Positions 22,745 through 34,362 of a DNA stretch of 64,000 nt are shown here, piece after piece. Within the stretch, counting starts at the first letter, position 1, and each line of letters starts with the position of its first letter. A model generated the notes under the pieces. The model worked only from the letters and a program-made list of their open reading frames with translations. It made no database searches and was not told where the DNA came from. A program made the translations under genes and the position numbers. This DNA is from Dimorphilus gyrociliatus (lineage: Eukaryota; Annelida; Polychaeta; Dinophilidae): contig CAJFCJ010000007.1 of assembly GCA_904063045.1 (NCBI GenBank), forward strand, positions 2,301,404 through 2,365,403. Direction: 5' to 3'.

Positions 22745-23800
22745 CAGGATATTTTCTTCGTTTCTTTCCTTGTAGAAATGTTTTGAAAATTTTGTATTAC
22801 ATTCAATAAATCAAATTTTTTAAGTTTATAAAAATCTCATATTTTGATAATAATGTTTTAGAATCTAGTTTAACAATATTCGCTATTAGGAATAGAAGAT
22901 CGATTATAATTAAGCCTCAAATAAGTTATGATGAAGAAAAAGATTTTATAATTACTTTTTTTTAACAGACAAATGCTAAAATACTTCCGATTTGCCAGTG
23001 TATTACACTATTTCTTACAGTTGTGAAGGTCTGAATCGAGTTAACGGGAAAATAATATTCCAGCATTAGTACGGTGTCCATAATTTACTTTTTAGAATGC
23101 TTGAATTTATTAAATAAACTAACATATTGCTACTGGCAGGCATGGTAACGAAATTTACAAATATATAGTAAAAAAAGTGAAAAACTTTTCGTCTTTGTCA
23201 TATAGTAGATCAGTATTTAATTGATTGTGTATATAACATTGTATAGTTAATTTTGATTAGGAAAGAGGCAAGGGAAGTATTCACGAAAGTGGATTGCAAA
23301 GTACCTGAGAAATGTAATATACTAAAAACGTGAAAAGATACCACAATAACTTTGTGAAAAAAGTATAATAGAGTACCCAAACAAAACTTAAATTTTCTAT
23401 ATATCTAAATTTCAATCCTAGCTAATGCGATTGTTTATTCATACTTCAGTTTTTAATTACGACTTCTTATAAGCTTAGTAAGAAGTCATTGGTCATTATT
23501 TTAAAAAATTCTTACATTAAACGAAGGCTTGTTCATAAAATTTAAAAGTCGACAAAACTGATTGAATGCGCGTTTTCGTATAAAAATAAAGTCGGCGTAA
23601 AAAATTAATATCAATATCGTTCTATCGTATTTATTAGAAAAATAATGTTGCTTATATCAAAAATTTTTGGAACAAATAAATGCCGACTTATTCTGTTTCC
23701 GGCCCAAGATACTTCCTTTTACCTCCACGAGGCAACCAAGAGACATCAGAATCCTAAGGCTCACCGCTTTTCGGATTGAATAAGTCGGCCAGGAAATACA
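22745..23800. other. Intergenic region upstream of RPS20
   Basis: About 1.06 kb, AT-rich, with no ORF. It contains a 9-bp perfect hairpin at about 23461-23487. Close to the RPS20 start is a CTTCCTTTT tract (about 23711-23719) that looks like a 5' TOP transcription start. No RNA gene could be proven. Confidence 0.5.
23461..23487. other. Perfect 9-bp hairpin
   Basis: GACTTCTTA and TAAGAAGTC flank a 9-nt loop that is itself nearly palindromic. It is isolated in intergenic sequence about 310 bp before RPS20. No snoRNA box pattern or tRNA-like element accompanies it. Confidence 0.4.
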
Positions 23801-24310
23801 ATGGTTAGTATGACAATTCCTAAAAGATTAAATATTAAATTGATGTATTTATTTTTTTTAAAAATTTCGTTGCATTATCATAAACTTTAATCAAAAAAAA
23901 TTTCAGGATAAACCACAAAAGACATCAACTGAAGAGGCTCCGGTCCATCGTATCCGTATTACTTTGACCAGCAAAAATGTTAAAAGCTTGGAAAAAGGTA
24001 ATTTTATATTATAATTATTGAAAAATATACATATTTTAATTCTCTTATAGTATGCGGTGATTTGATCAAGAGCGCCAAGGATAAGAAGTTGAAAGTTAAG
24101 GGACCGGTTAGACTCCCCACTAAAGTTCTCCGTATCACCACGAGAAAAACTCCTTGCGGTGAAGGTTCTAAGACCTGGGATCGCTTCCAGATGAGAATCC
24201 ACAAGCGTCTCATTGATTTACATAGCTCCTCTGAGGTTGTTAAACAAATCACTTCAATCCCAATTGAACCCGGAGTTGAAGTTGAGGTTACCATTGCTGA
24301 TGCTTCATAA
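23801..24310 (+). CDS. RPS20: Small ribosomal subunit protein uS10 (RPS20)
   Basis: Three exons (23801-23803, 23907-23997 and 24051-24310) give about 117 aa. This is a core 40S protein of the head region near the mRNA entry. The family sequence is nearly complete: [51 protein letters not shown] and a [11 protein letters not shown] end. The first coding exon is only the ATG codon followed at once by GTTAGT, an arrangement common in animal ribosomal-protein genes. A polypyrimidine CTTCCTTTT upstream may be the TOP start site. Confidence 0.96.
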
Positions 24311-24929
24311 GATATTAATACAATTCCTCATCTGAAGAAAAATTAATCTTGTGCTCTCTTCTATTGTATTTTTCCACCATACTATAGCGTTCACTAATTT
24401 ACGTAACTCCTAGGATGAGATATTACCCTCTACTGATTCGAAAGATTATGATTAATAGAAATATTTTAAATTGGAAGGCACTCTTATGAAATTATTGCCT
24501 GTGACAAACAGATTAAACATCATAATGTAACATCTAGACAAACCCTAAACAAAATTCCTTTTTAAGCTAGCCCAATGTTACTAACTTCGAGTTTGAAGAC
24601 GTAATGAGTTTTTTGCAAATACCACGACAAAAGAATTCAAAATATAGTAACATGAATTTGTTGTTTAAAGTTGACTAGGCACAAATAATAAAACTTTTGA
24701 AAATATGCTACTAGTAGTTTGGATTAGAGGGTTCCCTGATCCGCTCTCTCGTTGAACGATTAGTTTTCTCACTATGACTATAGAAGTACCAGCCTATTCC
24801 ATGAGATTTACTACGAAAGTTACTAGAGGTCAAGGTTGGGTGAATAAATCGGACTCACACCGAGACTTATAGCGTTATATTGAGCATAAAAAATTGTAAT
24901 TTTTTTTAGTTTTTTTATAAGATCACGTG
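24311..24929. other. Intergenic region RPS20 to TALDO1
   Basis: About 620 bp between two same-strand genes. A palindromic TCACGTGA (core CACGTG at about 24924-24929) abuts the TALDO1 start codon. Nothing else could be supported. Confidence 0.5.
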
Positions 24930-26115
24930 ATGACGGAACCTCCTTCAAAAGTGATTAAGATGTCGTCGAGTTTGGATCAGCTGAAACAACTAACAACCGT
25001 TGTCGCCGACACGGGAGACTTTGAAGGTATTTATTTGCCAATCATGATTCCTATTAGTGAACCTTTATATGACAAAAGCAATACTTTTCAGCTATGAAAA
25101 AGTATAAGCCGACGGATGCAACGACGAATCCGTCACTTCTTTTGGCAGCTTCCAAAATGCCTCAATACGCTAAAATGATTCCAGAAGCTATAGCTTACGC
25201 TAAACAGAAAGCAAAGTAAGACTAAAACGAGCGATATATGATGATTGTCATGACAAAGCATTTTCTTTCATTACAGATCTGCGGAAGACCGTTTGGAATT
25301 GGCAATGGATAGGCTATATGTTTTATTCGGATGCGAAATTTTAAAAATTGTTCCAGGAAGGGTTTCAACCGAGGTCGATGCTCGCCTTTCCTTTGATACT
25401 GATTCTATGGTATCTAAAGCTCGTCGTTTCATCGAAATGTATGAAGAATGTGGAATTAGTAAGGAAAGAGTACTCATCAAACTAACCTCCTCTTGGGAGG
25501 GAATTCAGGCTGGGAAGATTTTAGAGCAACAATACGGAATTCATTGCAACATGACGCTATTGTTTAACTTCTATCAAGTTAGTATCTCATTAATTTGTGT
25601 AACAGCAGGGTAGTGAAAATATTGTACAAAATTTTTTAATTCAGGCTGTGGCTTGTGCGGAAGCCGGTGTTACCCTTATTTCACCATTTGTTGGAAGAAT
25701 TCTAGACTGGTATGTAGCTCATACAGATAAAAAATCCTATGAGCCAAATGAAGATCCAGGAGTTATAAGTGTAACAAAAATTTACAACTACTATAAGAAA
25801 TTTGGCTATAAAACAGTTGTAATGGGAGCTTCGTTCCGTAATACAGGAGAAATTACAGCCTTAGCCGGCTGCGATTTACTCACAATATCGCCAGCTCTTC
25901 TAGAAAAACTCGATGGTTCTTCCGAAGAAGTTAAAGAACAATTGTCTGTTCAATTAGCACGTAAATCTGATTATGATCGCGTTGAACTGACTGAAAAGAG
26001 ATTCAGGTGGGAAATGAACGAAGATTCTATGGCAAACGACAAATTGAGTGAAGGTATCAGGAAATTTGCTGCCGATAGTGTAAAACTAGAGCAGATTATT
26101 GAACAGCAAATGTAG
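24930..26115 (+). CDS. TALDO1: Transaldolase
   Basis: Four exons (24930-25026, 25092-25215, 25277-25577 and 25645-26115) encode 330 aa, normal for class I eukaryotic transaldolase. It moves a dihydroxyacetone unit between sugar phosphates in the non-oxidative pentose phosphate pathway. Motifs in order: [41 protein letters not shown], the Schiff-base lysine in [12 protein letters not shown], the stretch ending [28 protein letters not shown], and [10 protein letters not shown]. The stop codon lies 1 bp from the stop codon of the opposing TP53I3-like gene, so the two 3' UTRs must overlap. Confidence 0.97.
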
Positions 26116-26116
26116 T

Positions 26117-27173
26117 TTATTCGTTTATAACCTTCAATACAATCTTACCGATATTAGAATTCGCCTCCATCCGACGATGTGCGTCGCTGACATCCTTCAA
26201 ATCAAATATTGAATCGATTATCGGTTTTAACTTGCCGCTTTCGATACCAGGTAACACGTGTTTTCGTACGCTGTCAATCAGGTCATCTTTATAATCATCC
26301 GACCTTGATCTAAGTAATGTTCCGATAAGTGATGCTCTCTTTCTCATTAACTTCGCTAACAGATCGCCTTGTATGTTTGCTCCTCCCATCAGTCCATATA
26401 GAACCCATCTAGCATCGAGCGCCAAACATTCGGCGTTTTTCTCGCAATAAGATGCTCCAATGCAATCTAAAATAACATCTACTCCTTTTCCGTTAGTTAT
26501 TTCAAGAGTTTTCTCTTTAAAGTCAGCTTCCTTGTAATTGATAGCAACGGTTGCACCCATCTTAAGTCCCATCTGGCATTTTTCGTTTGATCCACATGTT
26601 ATGATAATATTTTTGGCTTTCGTCATTTTGGCTAGTTGTATGGCAGCCAATCCTACACCGCTGGTACCAGCATGAATTAGGACACTTTCTCCTTCACAGA
26701 GTTTACCAATAGTTAATAAAATCTGATATGCCGTGCACCAGACCTCGGGTACTCCACCTGCCTCAACCAGTCCGAGGTTAGGAGGAACAGAGAGGACATG
26801 TGACGATTTTACTGCAATGTATTCGGCATATCCGCCTCCAGACACCAAAGCCATAACGCGATCTCCTTTCTTCCAGCTTTGGTTGTCATCAGCTACTTCT
26901 TCAATCGTCCCTGCAACCTCAAGGCCTAGAATAGGGCTTATCCCTGGGCCCGGGTTATATGAGCCTTTACGCTATATATATTAAGTTACGTAATAAGTTA
27001 GATAAATTACATAAACGACAAAATTAGACTTGCACCTGTAACGTATCTGCTCTGTTAACCGCTGAAGCGACAACCTTTATCAATACTTCCCCTAATTTTG
27101 CTACCGGCTTGTTAGTTTCACCTAATGACATATTACCAGCATCGCCTTTAGTAAATTGAATAGCTTTCATCAT
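26117..27173 (-). CDS. TP53I3: TP53I3/PIG3-type quinone oxidoreductase
   Basis: Two exons (27036-27173 and 26117-26971) encode 330 aa. It is an NADPH-dependent one-electron quinone reductase of the zinc-free medium-chain dehydrogenase family (zeta-crystallin-like). Visible are NRADTLQRKG, GLEVAG, a GGGYAEY loop, the nucleotide site IHAGTSGVGLAAIQLAKM, LDCIGASYCEKN, and a WVLYGLMGG stretch typical of PIG3 rather than other quinone reductases. The C-terminus (ANSNIGKIVL) also matches. Tandem ATGs open the frame; the first is used. Tail-to-tail with TALDO1 at 1 bp; both enzymes are NADPH-linked. Confidence 0.93.
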
Positions 27174-27490
27174 ATTTCCAGCCAATATTTTAATAAACAG
27201 CTTCAGCGAAATCAGCAAAAGGACGATATAATATAATGGCAGTTAATACATATGGCGTTAAAAGGTTTATAATACATTGGTAGAGTCCATACTATTGCAC
27301 AATACACATACACAAAATGGCGCGAATTTTAAAATGGTTTTATACGGGTTATAGGTTATCGAAAATAATTTGTAGAAAAACAAAAATTAATCATCAGGAA
27401 CAACTTTACAACAAAAGAACGTCTAAAGATTAGTGACTAGAGTAAGAGTCCTAAAGACAACATCGACTCTTGAACAACAAAGAAGAAAAG
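27174..27490. other. Gap between TP53I3-like gene and CYB561
   Basis: About 320 bp between two minus-strand genes, serving as the TP53I3 promoter and CYB561 3' UTR. An AAAATGGCG sequence near 27315 resembles a weak YY1 core. Confidence 0.45.
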
Positions 27491-28430
27491 TTAATCGTTT
27501 AGGGTTAAATGCTGTTCTTCAGGAAACTGTTGTCTCTTCCAAGATGGATTGGTTACAAGATAGACGACGATTCCTCCAAACGCCAATAGGAAGATTCCAA
27601 GAAAATTAATCAATATTCCTTCCGACTCGAATTTGTTGTACTTTAAATCTCTGTCAAAATCAGAAAGAAGAACCTTTTAGACAAACTTCGAAGAAAAAAA
27701 ACTGTTAACAAAATATACTCATACTTGGAAAATAGAGCTTTCTCGACTATTCCCATCATAGCGGCAGCAAGTGCGAAAGCGTAGATAAGAATTCCCCAGA
27801 AAACATGAATTGGTTTATAAATGTTCTTTAGTCTCAGAGCTAGTCCAGGCCAGAGAAACGTCACAAAGCCGGCTACCCATTGGAAACCGAAGAATATAAT
27901 AGTCATCAGACCGACCCAAGAGTGTAAAGAATACAGATTAGGGTCAGGTTTTTTTTTTAGATTGTGCGAATCGAAAACAGCCTTTAATCCTACAATTACG
28001 AAAATGAAAGATAAAATTTGAAGAGAGGCGTGGAGGACTTTTATCAAGGTCTTTCTATCATTGCGGAAAATCCGATAAACCAGTATAGCTGTATCAAATT
28101 ATATTTTAATATTTTATTACCATAGATTGTGAATGTATTGATGTTAAAGTGAATACGTACCATCACCATACAAGAAAATCATACCAATTACCATGAATAG
28201 GGGATGATAATTGAATTGATGAGTTGGATCGCCCTGCCACGCAAATCCACCTCTATAATGACCCATCCAAACTGCCACTGCAAAGATGATGCGTGTCAAA
28301 GACAGTCTATTAAATAATTTAACAAACCTAGAATAACCGATGTTAATCCAAAAACTTGGGCAACAAGCACCCACCACATAAATAGGCGAGTACTTCCAGG
28401 TGCATCAGGCTGACTTTCATAAGAATCCAT
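27491..28430 (-). CDS. CYB561: Cytochrome b561 (ascorbate-dependent)
   Basis: Four exons: 28328-28430, 28161-28277, 27725-28088 and 27491-27650, giving 247 aa, the usual size. Family members move electrons from cytosolic ascorbate across vesicle or lysosomal membranes. Six hydrophobic helices are predicted. Conserved features are [29 protein letters not shown] followed by K-V-L-H, the LYSLHSW motif and FQW, together supplying the paired heme histidines. The C-terminal tail ends in polar residues. The second intron separates FLYGDG from AILVYR. It lies upstream of TP53I3 on the same strand. Which CYB561 subtype it is cannot be settled by eye. Confidence 0.93.
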
Positions 28431-28965
28431 CTATATAATATGTTCAAAGTTAATTAATTATTTCAAAAAAGTTCCAGAATGTTTTATACATTCATTAGAT
28501 ATATGTTTTTCGATTGATGGAAAGGAAAAGTGTGTGACTTAAATCTGGGTTGAAAGCGAGTTACACTAAATTCATTGTCACAGGTTTAAGGTAGTTTCAA
28601 AGGCATATTTCATTACTAAAGGTAAAGCACTAGGATAGGCCAGGAGATATATCTATTTTCGCTCAAGAAATTTAAATAAAACACTGATTTTTAAATACGA
28701 ATCAATGTAGCCAAACATCAGTTATTAATAAAAAGTTATTACAAACCAATAAGTAAAGTTGCTATACCTTGTACTGTCTTTCCAAGTGAACACGTCCCGA
28801 CAGATGTTTGCTTTCGGCCACTTATTTATTTCGACTGGTCCCCTAGTCGATACTAAGCAGATTAATAAAAAGTAATGCAAGTTTTTCTCGACTGGTAAGA
28901 TTTTATTATACTTGTATTTTCATAAGATAAGATGAATATTTATAGAAAAAAGAAACGTCTAAATT
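28431..28965. other. Gap between CYB561 and ODAD3
   Basis: 535 bp between two minus-strand genes, holding the CYB561 promoter and ODAD3 3' UTR. No ORF or repeat seen. Confidence 0.5.
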
Positions 28966-30576
28966 TTAAAATTTCTTCTTCTTCTTTCCTCTTCTCTTCT
29001 TCGAGTCCCTCATTTGTTCGCTCTCCTCTTTAATCTTTTCTCGTGTCATAGCATCCTGATCGTCTTCGCCGCTGTTCTCATCTTCGTCGAACATGGTTTT
29101 AGATTGTTCCAATGGAAATTTAACACGTTGATTGTATCTTGGTAGACCAAATTCTCGCGAATTAAATTCTTCCTCTTCCATCCTTCTTTGTGTTTCATCT
29201 AAATCGACATTTTCCAACTCTTGTAGTAATTTTAATAGTTTTTCCTCGCAAACAGACAATTGCTCCAGAACGTATTCATCCGACTGTGGTGACACTTTAG
29301 CTTTCTGTACGTTTGATTTTGATGCTTTCAGGCTCTTTAGTTTTTCTGATAAATGATTTACACCACTCTTTGACTCAACTAAAGTTTTAGAGCTTCTCTC
29401 CAATTTTTCCTTAGAGAGGATTCTACGGTGTTCTTCCTTCTCTAATATTTCTTCGTATCTTTCCAACATTCTCTCGCCATCAGATAATTTCTTTTCGCCT
29501 GTATACTTTTTCTCTTCAAACTCTTCATCCAACTTTTCTTTCCTCTCTCTAAGCCGTCCAATCTCTTTCTGATTTTGTTTCTTAAGTTCTTCTAGATGTT
29601 GTTGAGTTTCTCCCTGATTTTCAAATCTCTTAACAACTTCTTGTGTATCATGGACGCTGGTAGCCTCCTTAATTACTTTAAAGGCTTGTTCGTAGGACGT
29701 GATTTTTTGTTGTTCTTCCTCCGATCCCAAATTAATCTGCTGCGCAGCCTGATCATCTCCAGTAAGCGAATTTCTTTGTTGCATACGTCTCTCAACTCTA
29801 TCGTGGTAAGCTTGCTTTTCTTCCGCAATTTTCTTCATTTCCTGTAATTCTATTTCTCTTTGCTTTCTATCAGCATAGACCTTACGCTCTTTCTTTTCCA
29901 GTTCACTCTTTGCAACGTTCTTGGCAATTTCCGCATCATCCCGCATTGTTTTAAGTTCCCTCAGCTCTTCTTGGCATCTTCTTATTTCCATTTCCATGTT
30001 ATTAATAGTATTATCGAAACCTTTATGTTCGCCTTCTAATTTCGATTTAATTTCTAAGTACGTTTTACGGATATGTTCAGCTTCTTTACACTTTAGATTT
30101 GATTTATCTAAGCGGTTTTCCAAGTCACGAAGGCGCTGAGCTTCAGGGGATTCTCCGGCATCAGTTGCTACAGCATCACTGGCATCCTTTACTTTTTGAT
30201 TATATTCTGTTCTCTTCGTTTCCAATTTCTTCTGAAGTGTTACTGTCCTGTTCCTCATTGAATCAAGCTGTTTCAATTTGTCTGATACTTTCTCATCCAT
30301 CTTTTCAACGGCAGTCAGTCCTGTCTTATTTTTGTAAGCCATCCTTTCTTTGGGACGATCAACAAAGGCCTTGTTAATAACATCTTGATCGGCTGCTTTC
30401 TGCTCAGCGATGGTTTTATACAAAGATTTCAATTCTGATCGCTTCTTGGCAATCATCTCTTTGTTTTGTTTTCTTGTCCATTCTGACGACTCTAGATAAG
30501 CCTTTTGGTCACCTTCTATAAGTGTTATCTTTGCCTTAATTTCCTCAATCTGCTGAAGTACAGTCGGTTGAGACAT
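28966..30576 (-). CDS. ODAD3: Outer dynein arm docking complex subunit 3 (CCDC151)
   Basis: A single exon of 536 aa from ATG at 30576. An upstream TTG extends the frame but is unlikely to be the start. ODAD3 is a coiled-coil protein that fixes outer dynein arms to the ciliary doublet and is mutated in primary ciliary dyskinesia. Nearly the whole chain is coiled coil. The N-terminal I-x-x-I-E-G-D-Q-K-A-Y-x-E-S-S-x-W block and the RSELKSLYKTI helix match the CCDC151 family, and the C-terminus is acidic then strongly basic (KKRRGKKKKKF). Just upstream lies an inverted GTTGCTA/TAGCAAC pair like RFX half-sites. Loss of introns in so long a gene is notable here. Confidence 0.85.
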   Translation of the reverse strand: MSQPTVLQQIEEIKAKITLIEGDQKAYLESSEWTRKQNKEMIAKKRSELKSLYKTIAEQKAADQDVINKAFVDRPKERMAYKNKTGLTAVEKMDEKVSDKLKQLDSMRNRTVTLQKKLETKRTEYNQKVKDASDAVATDAGESPEAQRLRDLENRLDKSNLKCKEAEHIRKTYLEIKSKLEGEHKGFDNTINNMEMEIRRCQEELRELKTMRDDAEIAKNVAKSELEKKERKVYADRKQREIELQEMKKIAEEKQAYHDRVERRMQQRNSLTGDDQAAQQINLGSEEEQQKITSYEQAFKVIKEATSVHDTQEVVKRFENQGETQQHLEELKKQNQKEIGRLRERKEKLDEEFEEKKYTGEKKLSDGERMLERYEEILEKEEHRRILSKEKLERSSKTLVESKSGVNHLSEKLKSLKASKSNVQKAKVSPQSDEYVLEQLSVCEEKLLKLLQELENVDLDETQRRMEEEEFNSREFGLPRYNQRVKFPLEQSKTMFDEDENSGEDDQDAMTREKIKEESEQMRDSKKRRGKKKKKF

Positions 30577-31556
30577 TTTCTCTTCAACTCTTTCGTTCCT
30601 TGTTGCTATGGACCTTAGCAACTACGCGGAGCTTAGACAACTTGATGGTATTACTAAACTATGTCTGTAGTTTTTGCTATCGTTCTAGCAATACCGTAAA
30701 CAGTCGGCAGGCTTGCTCTTAATTTTATTACTTTTAGAAGTTATAATATATAATATTTTTAATCTATATTCTTATTGGGTAAATACGGGTCAATACGATG
30801 CGAATTTCAACATTCAAGTTGAATGTTAATTTTTATGTATGGAATATTTAAGCACCCTATCATTCAATACTCTAAAATGAGAAAAAAGTCGATATTAGAT
30901 AAAAGGCGTCTATATTTTTTAACACCTAAAATATCGACATTTCCTTAAAAGTTGAAAAAATTGTCACGTTTCGGTCTATGCTAATAAAATAATAACATAT
31001 AAGAGGTAAATGAAGCAATTAAGACTATTTAATAAAAAAATTGCACATAATCCTATTGCTCTTACAAGAATGAATATTTCATAGACTAGTGATAATTAAA
31101 ATAATAGTGTGATGTCTCTTGATTGCAACTGTTAGTCAAAATAAACAGACTTTTGTCAAATAGGCTTGAAAAATTCAAACATTTTACATAACCTATCACG
31201 TGGTATGAATAAGGATCTCCTATTGGATGGAAGCTATTTCCGGATTTGGGAATTGCCAAGAAAGTTGAATAGCATTTGATAAAGTTGAATGTCTCTTCTT
31301 TTTGTGTAGAATGACTAATCAACTCGTAATTCACGACCCTATGTAATATACTGAAAATAAATATAATTTTACTCTTTTATATGATTTCTGAAATAAATAC
31401 TTAATATATTGGATTTCTTTATTACCTTGTTACTTTTGAGCGATAAAAAGTGCTGTGAAATTATCTGAAGGCGTATTACACTTCCCACTGGTTTAAAGAA
31501 GTTCTTTGCGATAATTTTTTTCAAAAAAGGAAATCTTCAAACTAGTAAACTGCAGA
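30577..31556. promoter_or_regulatory. Divergent upstream region ODAD3 / NOX2-like
   Basis: 980 bp between head-to-head genes. At about 30602-30622 are inverted heptamers GTTGCTA and TAGCAAC separated by 7 bp, 26-46 bp from the ODAD3 start. A CACGTG E-box lies at about 31198. The rest is featureless AT-rich DNA. Confidence 0.5.
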
Positions 31557-34097
31557 ATGTTTTTGAATTCTCTCAGAAGCGAAACTCCTAAATGGATTAT
31601 TTTAGTGAGATAGAATATTATTCAAAAATTAATAGAACTTTTAAAAAAATATTCTTCGAAATTTAGATTCTTTGGATATTAGCTAACATTGGAATGTTTA
31701 TTGGATTTTTCGTAAAATATCAAGTTTCTGACGAATATTTCTATCTTCGTAAGATCGTAGGGGTAAGTTACAACACCTAGTAAATAAATGAAAGATATTT
31801 GTTAATAAACATCACACACTTTTCAGATTAATTTAGCTGTTGCAAGAGCCTCAGCTAGTTGCTTGAATCTTAATTGTACGTTATTGTTGCTACCTGTTTG
31901 TAGAAATCTTATTTCCTTTTGGAGAGTGAGCTGTCAAGTAAATAGTTTATAGAGTTTGTTGAAATATTAAATACTCTAACTATATGTTAACAGCGATGCA
32001 AAACAAATGTCAGGAGACAGCTTGACAACAACATTATCTTTCACAAGTTCATCGCCTATGCAATTTGCTTATTTACAGGTTTACATTGAGTAATTGTTTA
32101 TTGTACTTATTGCTAAACCGGATATATCAATATCATTTCAGCGATGCATTATTACTCTCATACTGTTAATTTTGAGCGTTTTATAGACGCTCACCATCAG
32201 GAGGGTTTATTATCTAAATTGTCGAATTTAGGAAATGCAAAAAATCAAACTTACATCAATCCAATTCGATCACCTAACACAGTAATTTATATATCATATT
32301 TTAATTATCTAATTAAATAATGTTTTCCCAACAATTAAAAAACTATAGAATCCAATGTTGGAGCTAGTTAAATGTGTTGCTGGTATAACTGGGGTCATAA
32401 TGACAATGGCATTAGTCATAATTGTCTCATCGTCAACCCAACTTATTAGGTTAAATAATAGCATCCGTTAATTTCTATTTTTAAATCCTTATCAATTGAT
32501 AGACGATCATACTTTGAAGCATTTTGGTTTACTCATCACTTGTTTGTTTTGTTTTATATTTTCTTAGTTACACATGGCTTAGGGTACGTTAAATCTTTGC
32601 CTTATATAAATAAATATAAATGTTATTTAAATAATTCCAATACCGTTTAAAATATTGCAGAGGCATGGTTAGAAAGCAGAGTAATGTTGCTCAACATGAT
32701 CCGGAGAAATGTCAAAACCTTTTATGGGGAGGTGCCAATAGTAAGAATTGTCCAGTTCCTCAGTTCGAACCCCCGGGAGTTTCGGTAATAGAATTAGTAA
32801 AGTAAAATTATGCAAGTATAGTTATACTTGTTCCTTAGAGCTGGAAATGGGTAATTGGTCCGATTTGCTTATATTTATTGGAAAGATTTTTACGCTTTCT
32901 GAAAAGCCTTAGGCCAGTCAACATTTTCGAGGTAGATTTAATTAAAAGTTCTATAATTTATGTCGTTAGTTTATATGCAATAATAAATAGATTCCATATA
33001 TCAATATAAATATACAGTACAGAACATTAATAAATAGGTCATTCAACATCCTTCAAAAGTAATTGAAATAAGACTGCATAAAGAAAAATTAGATCCAATG
33101 CCAGGAGAATATGTTTTACTTAAATGTATGGAGATATCTAAATTAGAGTGGCATCCTTTCACCTTAACTTCCGTAAGTGCTAGTTTTACTTAAGATTAAT
33201 GATTTAGGTAAGAATAAGTTATTCTTTAACGCCACAGGCTCCAGATGACAACTATTTAAGCGTTCATATAAGAGTAGCCGGCGATTGGACAGAGAAACTC
33301 TACGAAATATGCACAGCTGAGAGACGACAAAAACCCAAGTACGTGATTTACAGGACATCGTTTAATAATCCAGAAGGTCACATATTTACGGCTTTTTAGA
33401 TTAGCTATTGACGGTCCTTTCGGTACTGCAACAGAAGACGTTTTCAGGTACCAAGTAGACGTTATGATTGGCGCTGGTATCGGAATAACACCTTTTGCTT
33501 CGGTATTGAAACATATATGGTTCGTTGTGATATTCTAAAAGCTTTAATGAGATAAGAAAGCATATTCCGTTCCTTCGTAGGCATAAATTGCAACAATCAT
33601 CCGAGAAACCGATAAAATTACGAAAAGTTCATTTCTTTTGGATTTGCGGCAGTACAGCTTCGTTTGAATGGTTTCGAGAGCTTCTTTCAGACCTTGAGCT
33701 GAAAATTAGAAATTCTGGATCTCCAGATTTTCTGTCTTATCACGTTTACTTGACAAGGGGCTGGGATAATAGAATGGTAAACACTTGTTCTTTTAATAAT
33801 CCGTCTATTTGACGTAAGAATAAAAGAGAATATCTTACTACCCAGGCGAGAGATATCGTAAGTCGGGATCGAGAATCGAAGGATCCTCTAACCGGATTAT
33901 CTCAGAAAACTTTTTTTGGACGGCCAGAATGGCCTAAGCTCTTTCAAAGCTTCCTTCACGATCATCCTGGAGTGAAAATTGGTGTGTTTTGCTGTGCTCC
34001 GTCAGGCTTGGTTAAAGAAGTGAACAAATGCTGTCAAGACTATTCATCATCAAACGAACAAAACACAGAGTTTATTTTCAATACGGAGCATTTCTAA
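31557..34097 (+). CDS. NOX2: NADPH oxidase, NOX2 (gp91phox) type
   Basis: Fourteen short exons: 31557-31604, 31667-31762, 31827-31937, 31994-32078, 32142-32281, 32349-32449, 32503-32583, 32661-32784, 32839-32931, 33038-33172, 33238-33338, 33400-33519, 33581-33776 and 33846-34097. They encode 560 aa, close to the roughly 570 usual for the family. The enzyme passes electrons from NADPH via FAD and two hemes to oxygen, making superoxide. The six-helix heme domain keeps the four ligand histidines (HKF and AMH in helix 3, FTHHL and VTHG in helix 5). FAD-site HPFTLTS and NADPH-site GAGIGITPF are present. There are no EF-hands, so it is not a NOX5/DUOX type. A p22phox partner would be expected elsewhere. 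The usual LCGP of the nucleotide site reads FCCAP here. Confidence 0.95.
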
Positions 34098-34214
34098 ACT
34101 TTCTCATTCTGAAACTTCTAATTTCTCTTTAAATGCTTTCTTTTTTAATACTTTTACCTCACTCTATTTTCGAGATATTATTTACATCTGCTTTCTCTAT
34201 ATCTCTCTCATTTT

Positions 34215-34275
34215 CACTTATATATATATAACACTCGCGCAAGCAGACACTCATATATATATATATATATATATG
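34215..34275. repeat. TA microsatellites
   Basis: Two (TA)n runs, at about 34219-34230 and 34252-34274, lie between the convergent NOX2-like gene and GPCR 1. Confidence 0.85.
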
Positions 34276-34362
34276 TAGGTGCAAACTTTCAAATATATTC
34301 GCTTTCCTATTCTTTCTTCTATCTTTCGCTAATCTTAAGTATAAACGCATGTAGTTATCCAA

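Noticed and set aside
31086-31334. 82-codon minus-strand frame between ODAD3 and the NOX2-like gene
   Set aside because: No family resemblance. It lies in the promoter spacer and lacks splice or start support.
34159-34362. 67-codon frame just past GPCR 1
   Set aside because: Consists largely of translated TA-repeat (His/Ile/Tyr runs) and lies in the 3' UTR.
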